64,000 bases of DNA, taken from NCBI GenBank assembly GCA_948567375.1, contig OX419756.1:72952552-73016551 (forward strand), in the 5' to 3' direction. The stretch comes from Lunularia cruciata (taxonomy: Eukaryota > Streptophyta > Marchantiopsida > Lunulariales > Lunulariaceae). Made by a program: the position numbers and the translations under genes. Positions 12,240 to 24,302 of the stretch are shown one piece after another. The notes beneath the pieces were generated by a model. It made no database searches. It saw only the letters and a list, made by a program, of their open reading frames with translations, and was not told the DNA's origin. Each line of letters starts with the position of its first letter. The first letter of the stretch is position 1.

Positions 12240-13713
12240 CTAAGAGAACAACATACATCAACAATAGTCATTTGATCTTCTTTGAGTATATGCATCAAGA
12301 GTGCTGGTTAATTGGGTAAATATGTTCTACTTGTAGACAAGGAGCATGCTTAAGGAAATTGAAGAAGATGGAGGAGAAACCTACCTAGCCATCTTTGCCA
12401 TACACTTCTACATGGGTTTAAACTTACATATAAGGAGGATAGGAGAAAATTCCCAAGTCATTACAACCCAACATGGTATTTTACCTTGCAACTCAAAAGA
12501 AAGGCAATCATTTAGAAATACCAAGATGTAGATGCAAAGTATGCCTCAACTAGACAACTTGTACTATTAGTAGAAGAAGAGATTTGCTCCATCAATGTTC
12601 CAAAACCCAACCAAGAAGCTAAAAAAGAACCCTCAAGTCATAGATATGTCTTTGGAAGAGGAAGCAAAAGACACCTAAGGAGAAGATCAAGAAGAATAAA
12701 AAGACACATTCAACCTATAAGGTTCTACATTGGGGGTCTAATGGATAAGAGTAGTATGAAGATGCCCAGTTTGCTCCGTATCCAAAAGAATAGAAAGTAG
12801 ATCAAGCTGATTAATAGGACCAAGGAGATCAGGCCAAAAACCAACAAGAAGTAACCTTAACTCAATTAGAAGAACCCCACTTCAATCCACACCAATAAGC
12901 AAATGCCTTCAAAGGAAGATAGGAAGAGACCAAAGAAAACTTGGTATAGGATGCCAAAGGGAAAGTGGACATTGAATCCAAAGGTGAAGACACTCCAAGT
13001 GGAGTACATACGAAAGTGAGAGAAGAGGCTACCCAAGAATGAAGAGTACCAATGAAGGAGTGATCCAAATTTGTTATTCATTTGGTAGGATCTGCCTTGT
13101 AGTTGATGGAGCCCATTTTGCTTGAGTACCTAGAAGTCTATGCAAATGTGGTAGATTGCACTCTCTTTAGATAATGTATACAAGATAAGAAAATCAAGAC
13201 AAGTGGATATAAGAGATGGAGAAGAGACAAAACCTATACAAGGAGGCAAAAAAGGTAAACAAACTAATGTATGATAACAAAAATGGAGCAAAAGAACACT
13301 TTCCTTGCTGCAAACCAAACCCAATATGAAGAGGAAATTTGGAAGCTACAAGGTAACTTGAGAGCTCTTTGGCTTGAACATAAGTAGAAGCAAAAATGTT
13401 ACACAAAGCAGCTCAAGGCAAGGGACAAAGAAGTGATAAGTATGTGGGGAGAGTTGGAGACTACCAAGATTGGGGTAGTCACCTTGGAAGTTCAAATGTT
13501 TGAGTACAAGAAGGAAGTGGCCACCTAACTTGAAGGGATAGCAAAAGAACTTACAAAGGAGAAGGAAGAGAGGGCTGCCAATCTACCCCAAGTGTGGGAG
13601 GAGGTAAAGAAGGAGGTGGAGACCTTGAAAAACAACTCAGAGGAAGAGAGGGCAAAGATTTGTTAGGAATTAGAGGGATATTGGAACCACTTAGTAGGAA
13701 TCATGGAGGAGGT
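12240..13713 (+). pseudogene. unidentified coding remnant, family F (plus copy) with coiled coil
   Basis: A decayed frame: FFEYMHQE at about 12274, then acidic EEDGGETYL, then FAIHFYMGLNL (12394-12426), shared with the minus copy at 8481-8550. Further on, 13270-13713 reads as a long Lys/Glu-rich coiled coil (LEVQMFEYKKEVAT, LTKEKEERAANLPQVWEEV) with about four stops. The frame is cut at 13713 by C-a and appears to resume at 47273 (AQCKM, KNKLHEFKIQV). Length and a coiled coil next to an LTR-like end suggest a retroelement ORF, but I cannot name it. Confidence 0.5.
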
Positions 13714-14100
13714 TGTCATGATATTTATAACACCAAAGCTAGTTGCTCATGGACTATGTGATGATTGCCAGATTCCATTAGGACTATTGATCATATAGTG
13801 GGACCTACCATCACTTGCACCATTTGCACCATTGGATGTGCTATCAATGTTGCCATTAGAGTTAGAGACCTAGGTCAAACAAAGGAATATACTTTCAAAA
13901 TGTAACTCTAGAGAGTTCACTTCTTTGATGTTGAGCCTTCGAGTTCCTAGCTATGGTGGAAAAATTCTAGTGAGCATCACTTGGAGTCTCTTTGTTAGAG
14001 TAAGTGTGGTTTGATTGTAATTAATGCCTGATTTTTGAGTGAAGGATCAAGCATAAATTTGGTTTGAGTGTAATTTGAGTGGAAAAATGAACTGATTACA
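13714..14100 (+). repeat. C-a terminal repeat A1 (5' end)
   Basis: Starts TGTCATGATATT and ends CTGATTACA; 387 bp. Homologous to A1 of C-b (21564-22003) and to the A2 repeats at 32789, 46745 and 54622 (minus). It lacks the 105-108 bp B module that precedes and follows A2 at the 3' ends. The leader at 14101 is homologous to that of C-b (GAGAAGTGAG / AAAGAAGTGAG). Confidence 0.75.
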
Positions 14101-14412
14101 CTAGAGAAGTGAGAGCCAAGGAGAAATAAGGTGTAGGAACTAAGAGCATTAGTGGTATCTCCAAGCCTAGCTTATCATTGGTACATTTGATCATGGTCTT
14201 AGATTTCCCTAAGAGTGATCATGTGTAGAAGCCTTATTCAAGATGATGCAAATTTGGTAGTGGTGCAAGTGGTATGTGGAAGTGTTGGCCAAATTATTGA
14301 GAGCTGAGTCAATTTGGGATAATGGGTATTCTATTTGAAGTCAAAGAGGTGTAATCAAGGTTGATTTGGTGCAAATTGAGCCCAAAAGGAGGGGATTTGG
14401 GGACCAATCTCC

Positions 14413-14438
14413 TTGAGTTGGCGGTGTCGCCAACTCAA
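14413..14438 (+). other. perfect hairpin in C-a leader
   Basis: Arms of 11 bp, TTGAGTTGGCG and CGCCAACTCAA, around the loop GTGT. C-b has a hairpin at the matching leader position (22366-22380, TTGGCAG/CTGCCAA) with different pairs in the arm, so pairing rather than sequence seems kept. An RNA dimerisation or packaging signal is a reasonable guess. Confidence 0.6.
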
Positions 14439-14459
14439 CCTCCAAGAGAGGTCTTGAGA

Positions 14460-17142
14460 ATGCACTGGGCACCTAGCTGCTCACACTTAGACATTTAGTT
14501 GCTACTTCCTAATTTGAATATATGGTTCTTCCTAGGTTCGTAAATACATTCTCAACATAGTCATCGCAATCTTTGTGCTTAACATTGCAAGGAGCTATGG
14601 CCAATTCCTTGTTTTGGATATCAGTACAATTGGGGCTTGGCTTTATTTATATCTGCCTTGTCTTACCCTTGTAGAGCCCAATGTGTTCTTTCCCTCTTTC
14701 AAGTTATCAGCAATAGTCTCTTTTCCTCATCTGATAGACCTTCTCAAAAACTCAAAGCTCAGTTTATAAAAAAATGTAAGTTTCTTTTGGGTGGTCACGC
14801 TATACTACTGACCTTGCTGATTTATAAAAAAAAAGCCTTTGAAAATCCAGATTTTGTTGCCCTTCCTTCATTAAGACCCACCTTCCTTTCACTAATAGAG
14901 GAACTCCATCCCTTTTCACTTTCACCCTTCCTTTTCTTTCGTACTATCATGATCAGCTAATGCTGATTATCTAACCATGTAAACATATTATTGCATAGGA
15001 TAATAGCTTCTAGATCACACAATTGTAAACCAGATTATGTAATGGAGATTGTCAACACAAAAGAGGATAACCTAGACATCACAAGTAAAACATTCCTCAC
15101 TTTGACTGTATAGTTCCACCAACTAGGGAATGCTTCTCTAAGCCTAAAAGAATAGATTTACAAATTGGAGCTGGTAAAGCAAGTTGTTGCCCACTACTCG
15201 ATTATCTTGTAGAAAGTATTGACATACTCCTCAAGCCAATGTGACTAACGCAAGATAATTTACTCAAGCTTTAGCTTCAAGGCAAACCACTACAAAAATT
15301 CCCTCCTTCATTGATCTATCCAGCAACCCCCTTCAAGAATTTCTTCCTTCACTGATCTGTCCTGCTAAACCCTTCCTCCTCACTAATCCATCCAGTCACT
15401 TTTTCTTCGAGAGTTCTCTCTTCTTATTAAGACTCCTTTCAGATTTCACTCTTGACAAAAACCTTCGATAATTCTCTCTTCATGCCAAAACCCCTTTGAT
15501 ATTACTCCCTTCTTGCTATTCCCTTATATACTTCTTTCTTCCTACATAGACCCTTCTTGATTTTATCTCTTCATTGCTCTGGTCTGTCAAAAACCTTTTG
15601 AGATTACTTCCCCTACAAAACCCTTTGATACTTCTTTCTTCCTGCAAAGACCCTTTCTGATTTTCCCTCTTCACTGCTCTGGTCTGTCAAGACCCTTTCG
15701 AGATTAATCCCCCTACAAAACCCTTTGATACTTCTTTCTTCCTGCAAAGACCTTCCTTGATTTTCCTTCTTAACTGCTTTGGTCTGCCAAAACCCTTTTG
15801 AGATTAATTCCCCTGCAAAACCCTTCGATACTTCTTTCTTCCTTCAAAGACCCTTCTTGATTTTCCCTCTTCACTGCTCGGATCTGCCAAAACCCTTTTG
15901 AGATTAATTCCCTTGCAAAACCCTTTGATATCTCACTATCCTACAAAATACCAAACCTCTTGATACTTCACTTCATGTCGAGCCAACTCTCCTTTGACAT
16001 CTCTTCTTGCAAACCTTCCATATCTCACTGTCCAAATTCCTATCACAAAACCTTACAAGAATTCTCTATTCTCCCCTCCCTCTCCTTTGATCATTCTCTA
16101 TCCCCTAAATTCCCTTCCTGTCCGAAAACCTATCTTCTGTCCTTTGATCATGCACTTTCTCTTCTATCCCAAACCCTTTCCTTCAATATTCTCTATTCTC
16201 TCTTTCTTGTCCAAGAACCTCTCTTCTGTCCTTCAATCCTGCACGTTCTCTTCCTGTCCTGAGAGTTTTGTCCTTCCAAAACTCTCCTTCAAGAGTTCAC
16301 TATCCAGCCAAACTCTCCAAAAGCCCTCTGTCCCACAAAACTTTCAAGACCTCTCTATTTTTTCTGTCCTATTAAAGCTCTCCAAGACTTCTCTTCACAA
16401 GTTTTCTGCTCTGCCAAGCTCTTGAGAAATTCCCTTTTTGGCCAGTCAAAACCCTCTTCAAACTCTTCCCTTCAATATTTTTTCCCCTCTCTCCCAACTC
16501 CCCTACCCTAACAACTTCAGCTGACTATCCTTCTTGTCTTGTTCCAACTGCTAGCACCAAACTTCTGGAAGGCTTTGTCCATTTCTTCCTTCCCTTCACT
16601 AAGTCACCCTTTCTCTAGTTGATCTTTTGCTTCCCCCTCTCTTGATTCTCCTTCTCTTGGGCCTTTATAGTTACTAGATATATTTTCATTTCTTTGCCAT
16701 GATTCATTCTCTTTGCCATGGATTTTTCTCAAACTTCTTTTGTATTCTTGCTATAGTACTCTTTTGGCTATGTGTTCCTTTCTTCTTCTCTGCTCTTGAG
16801 ACCTTTTTCTTTCTCCTCCCCTAAAATAACATAACAAAACTCCCAAGTCTCTTCAAACTCAGAAACATTACAACTCTTGCCTTGAATACTCTCCAAGATC
16901 CAAACCCAATTTCACTACTCTTTTGTCAACTCTCAAGATTCATGTTATAGTCCAAAAGTGGCCACCTTCAACATATTTTCAACCCCACTATTTTGGCAAT
17001 TATCAAGTTTCTACTTGGAAATTTTATATTGCCTACAACTAGCACTTTTAAATACATCTACATAATATTCTCTTGGTTTATCTATCACACCAAATAGCAC
17101 TTATGCAACATGTAGATTATTTTCCCCATGACAGCGGCAGTT
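14460..17142. other. pyrimidine-rich block of unknown origin in the C-a leader
   Basis: About 2.65 kb longer than the matching part of C-b's leader, so probably an insertion. From about 14850 to 16900 the plus strand is strongly C+T rich, with TTCTTCC and CCCTTT runs, and includes a 100-bp tandem array (15440-15940). Open frames here are low-complexity Ser/Leu/Pro products of the bias. No ends or target duplication could be fixed. It may be a large solo LTR or satellite-derived DNA. Confidence 0.4.
15440..15940. repeat. 100-bp tandem repeat, about five units
   Basis: The block CCCTTTGATACTTCTTTCTT or close variants recurs at 15521, 15621, 15721, 15821 and (partly) 15921, a period of exactly 100 bp with no net indel. 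Each unit also has CTTCACTGCTCTGGTCTG and TTTTGAGATTAATTCCC. Upstream units to about 15300 are more diverged. Confidence 0.85.
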
Positions 17143-17146
17143 GTCC

Positions 17147-18368
17147 TATGAGCCAACCTATCTCTCACTCAAGATGAACTTCTAATGTCTATTAAGGTAA
17201 TGCATCATGGACTAAGAAGGCAAGGAGCTCCAACTCCATCATTGTAAAAGATCAAGGAGAAAAATAAATGAATAGAAGATCAAATTGAAATATCACATTG
17301 GGACTCTTGAATAATGTAAACTCCAAATGCTTAGCATGAGCTTGGGGTTTAGTATTTATAAGGAACATACAAGGCTCTAGAGAAATTTCTCAAGAAGCTT
17401 CTTAAAAGTTGCCTTCTTAGAATTTAAGCTAAGTGAATTGAGAAGCTTTTTGTGAAGCTTCCTTCTAGAAGTCACCTACTTGGCATGCAAGTTAAGCTAG
17501 TCAGGAAATTTTCCAATAAAGTTCCTTCTAGAAACCACCTACTTGGCATGTTAGCTAAGCTAGTTGGGAAGCTTCCCAAAATGCTTTCTCTTAGAAGTTA
17601 CCACTTAGTCTACACATTATCCAATATTTGGAAGGTACCAAGAAGCTTCATAGATACTTCTAGAATATTCTAATAATTCTTGGTTACTTAAGCCTATTTG
17701 CTACTTTGTGAGTCTAGACTAACTTTTTTAGAAAAATTATAATATAATATTAATTTTATAATCATATTCTTCCAAGGCTAGAACTCCAAGGCAACTCCAA
17801 GACTCAAGAGATTGCTCACTAGAGAACTCAATAATAGAGAGATACTGCAAATGAAGGAATGATGAGTACCTTCTCACCCTTAGCTTATATAATTGTGAAA
17901 AGTTACACACCAAAGTTACTCAAATTCTCAGAGTAACTCAAATTACTAGGCTAAAAGTCAAATAAAGTCAAAAAAGTTTGAAGGAATATCCAAGCACATG
18001 GGAATAATCCCAAGAGTAGGTGATCTTACCTCACCAACTAATCAAATCAAGGATTCCTTCACATGGGCTATCTTTGGATTATAGAAAAAGTTTGCACCAA
18101 AAAGGCTTATGGGCCCAAGAGTTCTCAACTCTTTCAAAGTCAAATAACTAGGAATACTACCAAGTCAATACATTAGAAGAAAAAATAGTGATGCTCACTC
18201 TTTTTCCTTCCTCTAGAATAGGGTCACCTTTTGCTTATCTAGGACTAACTCTAGCTAATCATAACTAATATAGAAGCTTAGCTAAACTCCATAGTAAATA
18301 CTTCTCTATTACTTGCAATACCAAACTTAATATCCTTATAGAGTATACATGCACCAATGAGTATTCTA
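17147..18368 (-). mobile_element. solo LTR of subfamily B'
   Basis: B-type LTR in minus orientation, starting TATGAGCC and ending GAGTATTCTA (diverged forms of TGTGAGCC...GGGTGTTACA). Flanked by 4-bp repeats GTCC at 17143-17146 and 18369-18372. Interrupted by the A solo LTR at 17243-17760. Closer to the 3' LTR at 52789-53570 than to the main B LTRs. Confidence 0.85.
17243..17760 (-). mobile_element. solo LTR of family A, nested in B' LTR
   Basis: Starts TGTAAAAGATCAAGG like element A's LTR and carries the GAAGCTTC-rich motifs. A perfect 5-bp target duplication, ATCAT, lies at 17238-17242 and 17761-17765. Removing it restores the B LTR sequence CCATCAT-ATTC. End CA has decayed to TA. Confidence 0.9.
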
Positions 18369-18372
18369 GTCC

Positions 18373-19399
18373 AAAGTTGGAGGTTGCATGAATTGCCATA
18401 GCTAGTGCTTGAGTTGGAGGAGGTTGGCTAGATTTAAAGAGGGTTCAAATTGGTAAGAAGAATTGTTTAAGTGTTTAGAGGGTATGGGCAAGAGATGCTA
18501 CAAAAGGCCAACAAGCCAAATTGCTAGCATAAGACTAGCCAGTTTTTGCTGATGAGTTTAGATGAGTTTTTGGTCATTTCTTGGAAAAATCTACCTACTC
18601 TTCTTGATTGTGTGCAATAGCTTTGAACCCTATATCTTTGGTTTCTAGATTGGTCCACCTTCACTTGTTGTCCTATTGACTAGTTGATTCATACCTATAC
18701 ACATGTAGCTTTGGCTAGGAGAGGTAATTTGATCCCATCCTTGGTAATCTTGGTAGCTTAGGAGTAGGTAGACATTCCTAGTATGTCAATTGCCAAATGG
18801 TGGTAGAGTCTACATGGTGTTAATTTATGAGATGGAGGGTTTTGTTTAGACATCTTATGATTGGATACCCTCCACTCTCTAGTTCTTGTTTATGCACCAT
18901 GTTTGTGTGAGGTTCCTTGATCTTAAAGCATTGGTGCTCTTCTATGCACTTGGTAGTGAGGCTAGAAGTATGACCAATCAAACTATTTACATTTCTTTTG
19001 ATAAAGCAAGAAGTGATGACCTATAGACTATGAGAGTGCATCATAGGATACAAGTTGTCATTTTTCCTAGTATAATTGTTGTAGCTAAAGCTACATTAGT
19101 TAGTTTTGTCAGTTGGTGATGATCCTTGGTGAAGTACTTGTATGGTTACGGTTGCGGTTTGAATTATATTGTCACAATAGAGTTCTTTGGAGATTTTAGA
19201 GGAGATATTGTTGTAGTACATAGTGGGTTTACATAGAGTGGTACTTGGTATTAGCTTGTTTCTTATATACCAATGAGAGAGGAGATTGACTCTAAGTTGG
19301 AGTTTGATATAGAAATTTATTTAGTTGTGAGTGCACCTAAGGTGTTTGTATTTTTGTTATGGGACATGGAAAAGATTTATGGAGCCTCCAAAGTCCCTA
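18373..19399 (+). other. C-a leader, continued
   Basis: Resumes after the B' solo LTR and matches C-b's leader (22490-23340) at several blocks, for example GAGGGTTCAAA, TTGGTTTCTAGA / TTGGTTCCTAGA and GCTTTGGCTAGGAGAGG. No gene readable until gag. Confidence 0.65.
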
Positions 19400-20660
19400 G
19401 TACTACTTTGACATAATGGGTACCATTGAGTTGGATGACTTCATCCAAGAGTTTGATAGTTGATGTGATCTAAAGTAGATACAAAAACCAACTTAGTTCA
19501 CATCCCTCATGAAATGGAAGGTATTGTTTTAGCACTTAGAGTGTCCACCAATAGATGACCATCAAGAGTTCAAGAGAGCTCGCTTAGAGGAGATTGAGCT
19601 ATGGACACAATATTGGTCTTCAAACTACAACTCCATCACTTTTGGCTTGGTTTCTAGAGGTAGATCTATAGTACTCACAAGTTCTAGCTCTAGCAGCATT
19701 AGTATATGGAGATGCACTAGTTGGAGATGTTGCTACTATAAGTGGAAATATCACTATAGGAGTTGGTGCAATATTGAGGTTTAATCCAATATTGGAGTTC
19801 TTTTACTCTTTGAGGTAAAACTACCAAGGAGTGAGAATTTACAAGCTAAGGAGCTTGCAAGAGTTCCAATAGAAGGTTAGAGAGAGCCTATGAAAAGTAT
19901 ACACTTGTATGAGATAGTTGATCAATTTCACTCAAGGAGTTCTTAAGGTCCAAGTATTCCAATTTTGGTATGGGATCTTGGATAGGGAGTTGCAACATAG
20001 AGTACATGATGCTACATTGTTGCATGCTATCTTACCTATTTTGGCAATGGTCTTTAGTTTAGCCAAGCGCATTGAGTTCAACATGGTGAAGGAGGGAGTG
20101 ATGATGTTTGGATTTGGTAGGAAGACCTCATCTACAACTATTACTTCTTCTAGAATGCAAAAAAGTGCACCACACTATGTTGGCTGCCAAGGGCAGAGTG
20201 GAAAACCCAAATATTATGGAGCAAGTGGAGTGCCTAGTACAACTAGACCCTTACCTTCATTTTTGGGTTAATAGTAGCCAATGAGTGGTGGTGTTGCTTG
20301 TTGGACTTGTGGTGGACCTCACCACAAGAAAGAGTGCACTCAAGGCAATGCACATGACTTCTAGTGCATCACAACCTGCACAAAGACAATGTAACCATTG
20401 CCAAAGATTTGGTCACACAAGTGACCAATGCTTTGATCTTCATCCAAAGTTACAAAATGGTAGGCTACTTTAGCATGTAGTAGAGAAGCTCCAAGTCATG
20501 GAGGATGAGGTGGTAGGGGACTCACACATGGTAAGAATGCAATATCTACTCTTGCTTCTAATACAACCATGGCTACTTGGATTGAGAAATTGGAGTAGAG
20601 ATTGGCTAGAATGGCCATAGCTCAAAGGAGGTCAGATTTGGGTGCTCAGGCTTCCACCTC
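19400..20660 (+). pseudogene. C-a gag with two zinc knuckles
   Basis: Capsid-like part reads IELDDFIQEFD, then LMKWKVLF and HQEFKRARLEEIELW near 19560, with ELQHRVHDATLLHAILP at about 19985. Nucleocapsid has two different knuckles: CWTCGGPHHKKEC (CX2CX3HX4C, 20299-20337) and CNHCQRFGHTSDQC (CX2CX4HX4C, 20390-20431). A 2-nt loss between the knuckles, compared with C-b, puts them in different frames. Several stops are also present. Confidence 0.85.
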
Positions 20661-20979
20661 ATATGCTAGTGATAGAGACATCCTAGAATTTATGTGTGGA
20701 GTAACATAGGTAGATGCATCTACCATAGTGACTAGGAATGCAATATATGCTCTAGAGCTTAAAGGAGCATCAGTGAAATTGGACCCTCAAAGAAGGAAGG
20801 CTGGTAGATAGGTCAAACTCCCCTAGTCTTTCACACTCTCTAAGGCACTATAGACACATCCATGGCTCTTAGACATCTTAATGGAGGTATGGTAGGTGGT
20901 GATGGAGTGCATGATAGAATACATGCTAGTCAACCACCTACTACTAAAAAGATTAAATTTAACACAATGTTGGGGGTAG

Positions 20980-21563
20980 TTAGTTGATTATGCACTTCCT
21001 ATTGTTCTCAACCAATGACATGTTTACATTAGGAGTTGACCCAACTCTAGTATTTTGGTTGGCTACCACACTTTGTGAGAGTAGGAATGATGTTGTTCTT
21101 ACTTCTAGAGCAAAGGTAGTTGATAGTGGAGTTGACTTGGTTGAGGAACATGAGATCCGCTCAACAACTAGTGGTTTATGGCAAGCAACAACAACTTGGT
21201 TGAAGGAATTACTAGTTAGACCTACCTTTGAGCAAGTTTGGTTCACACTTGGAATTGTCCTTTTGGACAACCAGAGTGAGATTTTCTATTTGGTGGGATC
21301 TTCAAGGAAAGTCTACACACCATAGAGTGTCTTATTGGACTCCAGTGCATAACCTCTTATGTTGGGGAATATTGCAATTGTTGGTCTTGAGCTACAAAAG
21401 ACAAATATGGAGATGTGTCTATTTCACGTCTAGATATCTCTAGAGGATGGTTCTACATAATACAACACATGTGAGAAGCTCATCGTCTAGATTCAACCCA
21501 ATCATCTGAATAATAGCACTATGGTGAGAACTCAAGCCATTGCGATAGTAGTAGAGTCATATG
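20980..21563 (+). pseudogene. C-a protease, first part (interrupted by C-b)
   Basis: Reads LGVDPTLVFWLAATLCESR, a pre-protease segment, then WFTLGIVLLDNQ and the active-site-like VLLDSSA at about 21329-21346 (D-S-S where D-S/T-G is expected). The end TQAIAIVVESY stops at the C-b insertion. The missing continuation DVLVSGVVLYLMGF begins at 40779 in the same frame. Confidence 0.75.
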
Positions 21564-22003
21564 TGTCACACGATTTGTAGTGTTGCATCTAGATTGCTCG
21601 GACATTGGAGTTGCAATGATAGTGGTTAGAGGTATTTTAGCAGTCACTCATAGACTACTTTCTGACGGTCAAATTTTGTGTTTGGGGTATTGACTTCTTG
21701 GTGGGGCATGTCACGTTGCATCATTTGTACCGTTTGGTGTGCCATTAATAGGACTGTTAGGGTTTAGCTCGAGTCTAAGGGGTATTTTTTGAAGTGTAGC
21801 TCTAGAGAGCTCACTTCTTTGATGTTGAGGCTTTGAGTTCTTGGCTATGGTGGATAGAGGCCAAAGAGCATCACATAGATTTTTTGAGCTAGAGTGGGTG
21901 TGGCTTGACTATAATCAATGCCCAATTGTTGGTAGTTTATAGAGTAATAGATCAAGTATTGATCTAAGTTGAGTTGATTCAAGTGGTGTAAACAAAATGA
22001 TTA
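21564..22003 (+). repeat. C-b terminal repeat A1
   Basis: Starts TGTCACACGATT directly after the target duplication; ends near AAAATGATTA. Homologous to A2 at 32789 onward. There is no B module on either side. Followed by leader homologous to C-a's. Confidence 0.8.
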
Positions 22004-22365
22004 TATCAAAGAAGTGAGGTCAAGTAGAAATCAGGTGCAAGAAGAGAGTGTTGGTGGTATCTTGATCATTGGTAGCTCAATCGGAGTTCAAGTTTTCCCT
22101 AGTGTGCAAAAGCTCATTTGATTGATGTAGATTTGGCAGTGAGGTAGATGGTATGCGGAAGTACTGGCCAAATTTCAAACAAGGAGAAGCAATTTTCAGG
22201 AATAGTTGTGAGTTTGAGCTCATGAAGTGAAAATATGACCAATTTATTGCGAGTTGTACTCAAAAAGTGAAATTGAAGGTGGAGTTGGGAACCCATCCTC
22301 GTGAATTTGTGATTTAGAGAAACTCATTTTTTTAATTTGGCTAGAGTGAAGAGTTAGTGGAGGAT

Positions 22366-22520
22366 TTGGCAGTCTGCCAACTTTAGAGATTTATGTCAGA
22401 TTTTATGTCAGATTTTTGCTGGAGTTTATGTTAGATTTTGCTGGAGTTTATGTTATATTTTGGCCAGATTTGGAGGAGTTTCACAAATTTGGAGGAGTTT
22501 GGCCAGATTTGGAGAGGGTT
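22366..22520 (+). repeat. C-b leader hairpin and short tandem repeats
   Basis: Hairpin TTGGCAG-T-CTGCCAA at 22366-22380, then imperfect 20-25 bp repeats of the type GCTGGAGTTTATGTTAGATT and TTTGGAGGAGTTTGGCC up to about 22520. A GGTGTTGGTACTTGGTGGT-type repeat lies further on at 23196-23300. Confidence 0.6.
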
Positions 22521-23339
22521 CAAAGTAGTAAGAAGAAAGCCTCATTTGGCTTTTAGATGCATCAAGGCATACGGCTGTGATCTATGAGAGGCTACAAAGG
22601 CCAGCTTGCTAGCATGAGGCTAGCTAGTGTAGAGTAGATCTTGGTCATTGTTTGGCAAAATCTGCCCATCTTGCTAGATTATGCGCAATAGGATTTGACA
22701 TCTAGATCTTTGGTTCCTAGACTAGTGCCCTAGCCAATTGGTCCACCCTCACTTGTGTTATCCTAGTGATTGCTCCAGTGTTATCTATACACCTATAGCT
22801 TTGGCTAGGAGAGGCAGTTTCCATTCTTGGTGATCTTGGTAGCTTAGGACATAGATAGGAACTCATATTATGTCAAATGCAAAATGATGGCAAGGTCAAT
22901 TCCGTGTTGCTTTATGAGATGAAAGGTTTTCATTAAGATTTCTTGTGATTGGACCCCTTCCATTCTCTACTTCTTGTTTGTGCACCATTTTTGTGTGAGG
23001 TGCCTTGAATTTAGAGCGTTGGTGCTCTGGTGTGCTCTTGATGGTGAGGTTGGAGTGATGACCAATCAGAGGTCATCACTTTTCCATTGAGGTAAGAAGT
23101 GATGACCTACAGATTGTGAGAGTGCATGTTGTGATGACAGGTCGCCCTTTTCCCTAGTGTAGTTGTCTTAGTTAGAGTTATATTAGTGGGTAGTGTTCCA
23201 TTGGTATTGGCACTTGGTGGTGCTCAATTGGTGTTGGTACTTGGTGGTGTTTGGTTGGTGGTGTTGGTTCTTGGTGTGGTACTAGTGGTTGCGGTTAGTG
23301 GTTACTTTGTCACGACAGAGTTCTTTGGGGATTCTAGAG

Positions 23340-24302
23340 GAGATAACACTACAATACACACTAACAAGCTGAAGAGCTTGCAAGAGTTCTAGTAGAAGGC
23401 TAGAGAGAGCCTATGCAAGGCATACACTCGCATGAAGTGGCTGATCAATTTCACTTAGGGAGTTATTGAGGCCCAAGCAGTCTAGTTTTGGTATGGGATA
23501 GGAAGTTGCAACGTAGAGTTCATGATGCTACATTGTTACAAACTACTTTGCTCACTTTGGCAATGGTCTTTGGTTTGGCTGAGCATATTGAGCTCAACAT
23601 GGTGGAAGAGAGAGTGGTGACATCTGGATTTGGTAAGGAGACCTCATCTAAAACTCTGACTTCTTCTAGAGTGCAACAGAGTGCACCACACCCAATTGGT
23701 TTTCAAGGACAATGTAGATAGCCTAGATCCTATGGAGCAAGTGGAGAGCCTAGTGGAGCTAGACTCTTACCTTCATTTTTGGGTCAACAACAACCAATGA
23801 GTGGTGGTGTTGCTTGTTGGACTTGTGGTGGACCTCACCATAAGAGAGAGTGTACTCAATGCAATGGACTTGATACCTCTAGTGCATCACAGCCAACATA
23901 GAGACAATGTGAGCATTGTCAGAGATATGGTCACTCTAGTGACCAATGCTTTGACCTACATCTGGAGTTACAGAGTGGTAGGGTTGCTATGGCAAGTAGT
24001 AGAGGAGCTCCAATTCATGGAGGCCTGAGGTGGTAGAGGTGGTGGTAGAGGATCTACACCTAGTAGGGGTGAAGTACTTTCCCTTACTTCCAATACAACT
24101 ATAGCTACTCAGATTGAGTAGTTGGAGCAAAGATTGGCTAGTATGGCCATTGCTCAGAGGAGATCAGATTCGGGTGATGAGGCTTCCACCTCATATGCTA
24201 GTGATAGAGATGCTTTGGACTTCATGTGTGAAGTAGCACAAGTGGATGCATCTACAGAAGTGACTAGGAGTGCAGTACTTGCTCTAGAGCCTAGAGGAGT
24301 GT
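23340..24302 (+). pseudogene. C-b gag with two zinc knuckles
   Basis: Capsid end reads DRKLQRRVHDATLLQTTLL; then CWTCGGPHHKREC (23815-23853) and CEHCQRYGHSSDQC (23908-23949), the same pair of unlike knuckles as C-a. The downstream part, IEQLEQRLASMAIAQRRSD to ALEPRGV, is the gag-protease linker. About 640 bp of the N-terminal gag seen in C-a is missing at about 23355. Confidence 0.85.

Noticed and set aside
15960-16425. Overlapping plus-strand open frames of 100-143 codons
   Set aside because: They lie in C+T-rich DNA; the Ser/Leu/Pro/Phe composition follows from the bias and no domain or start context is visible.
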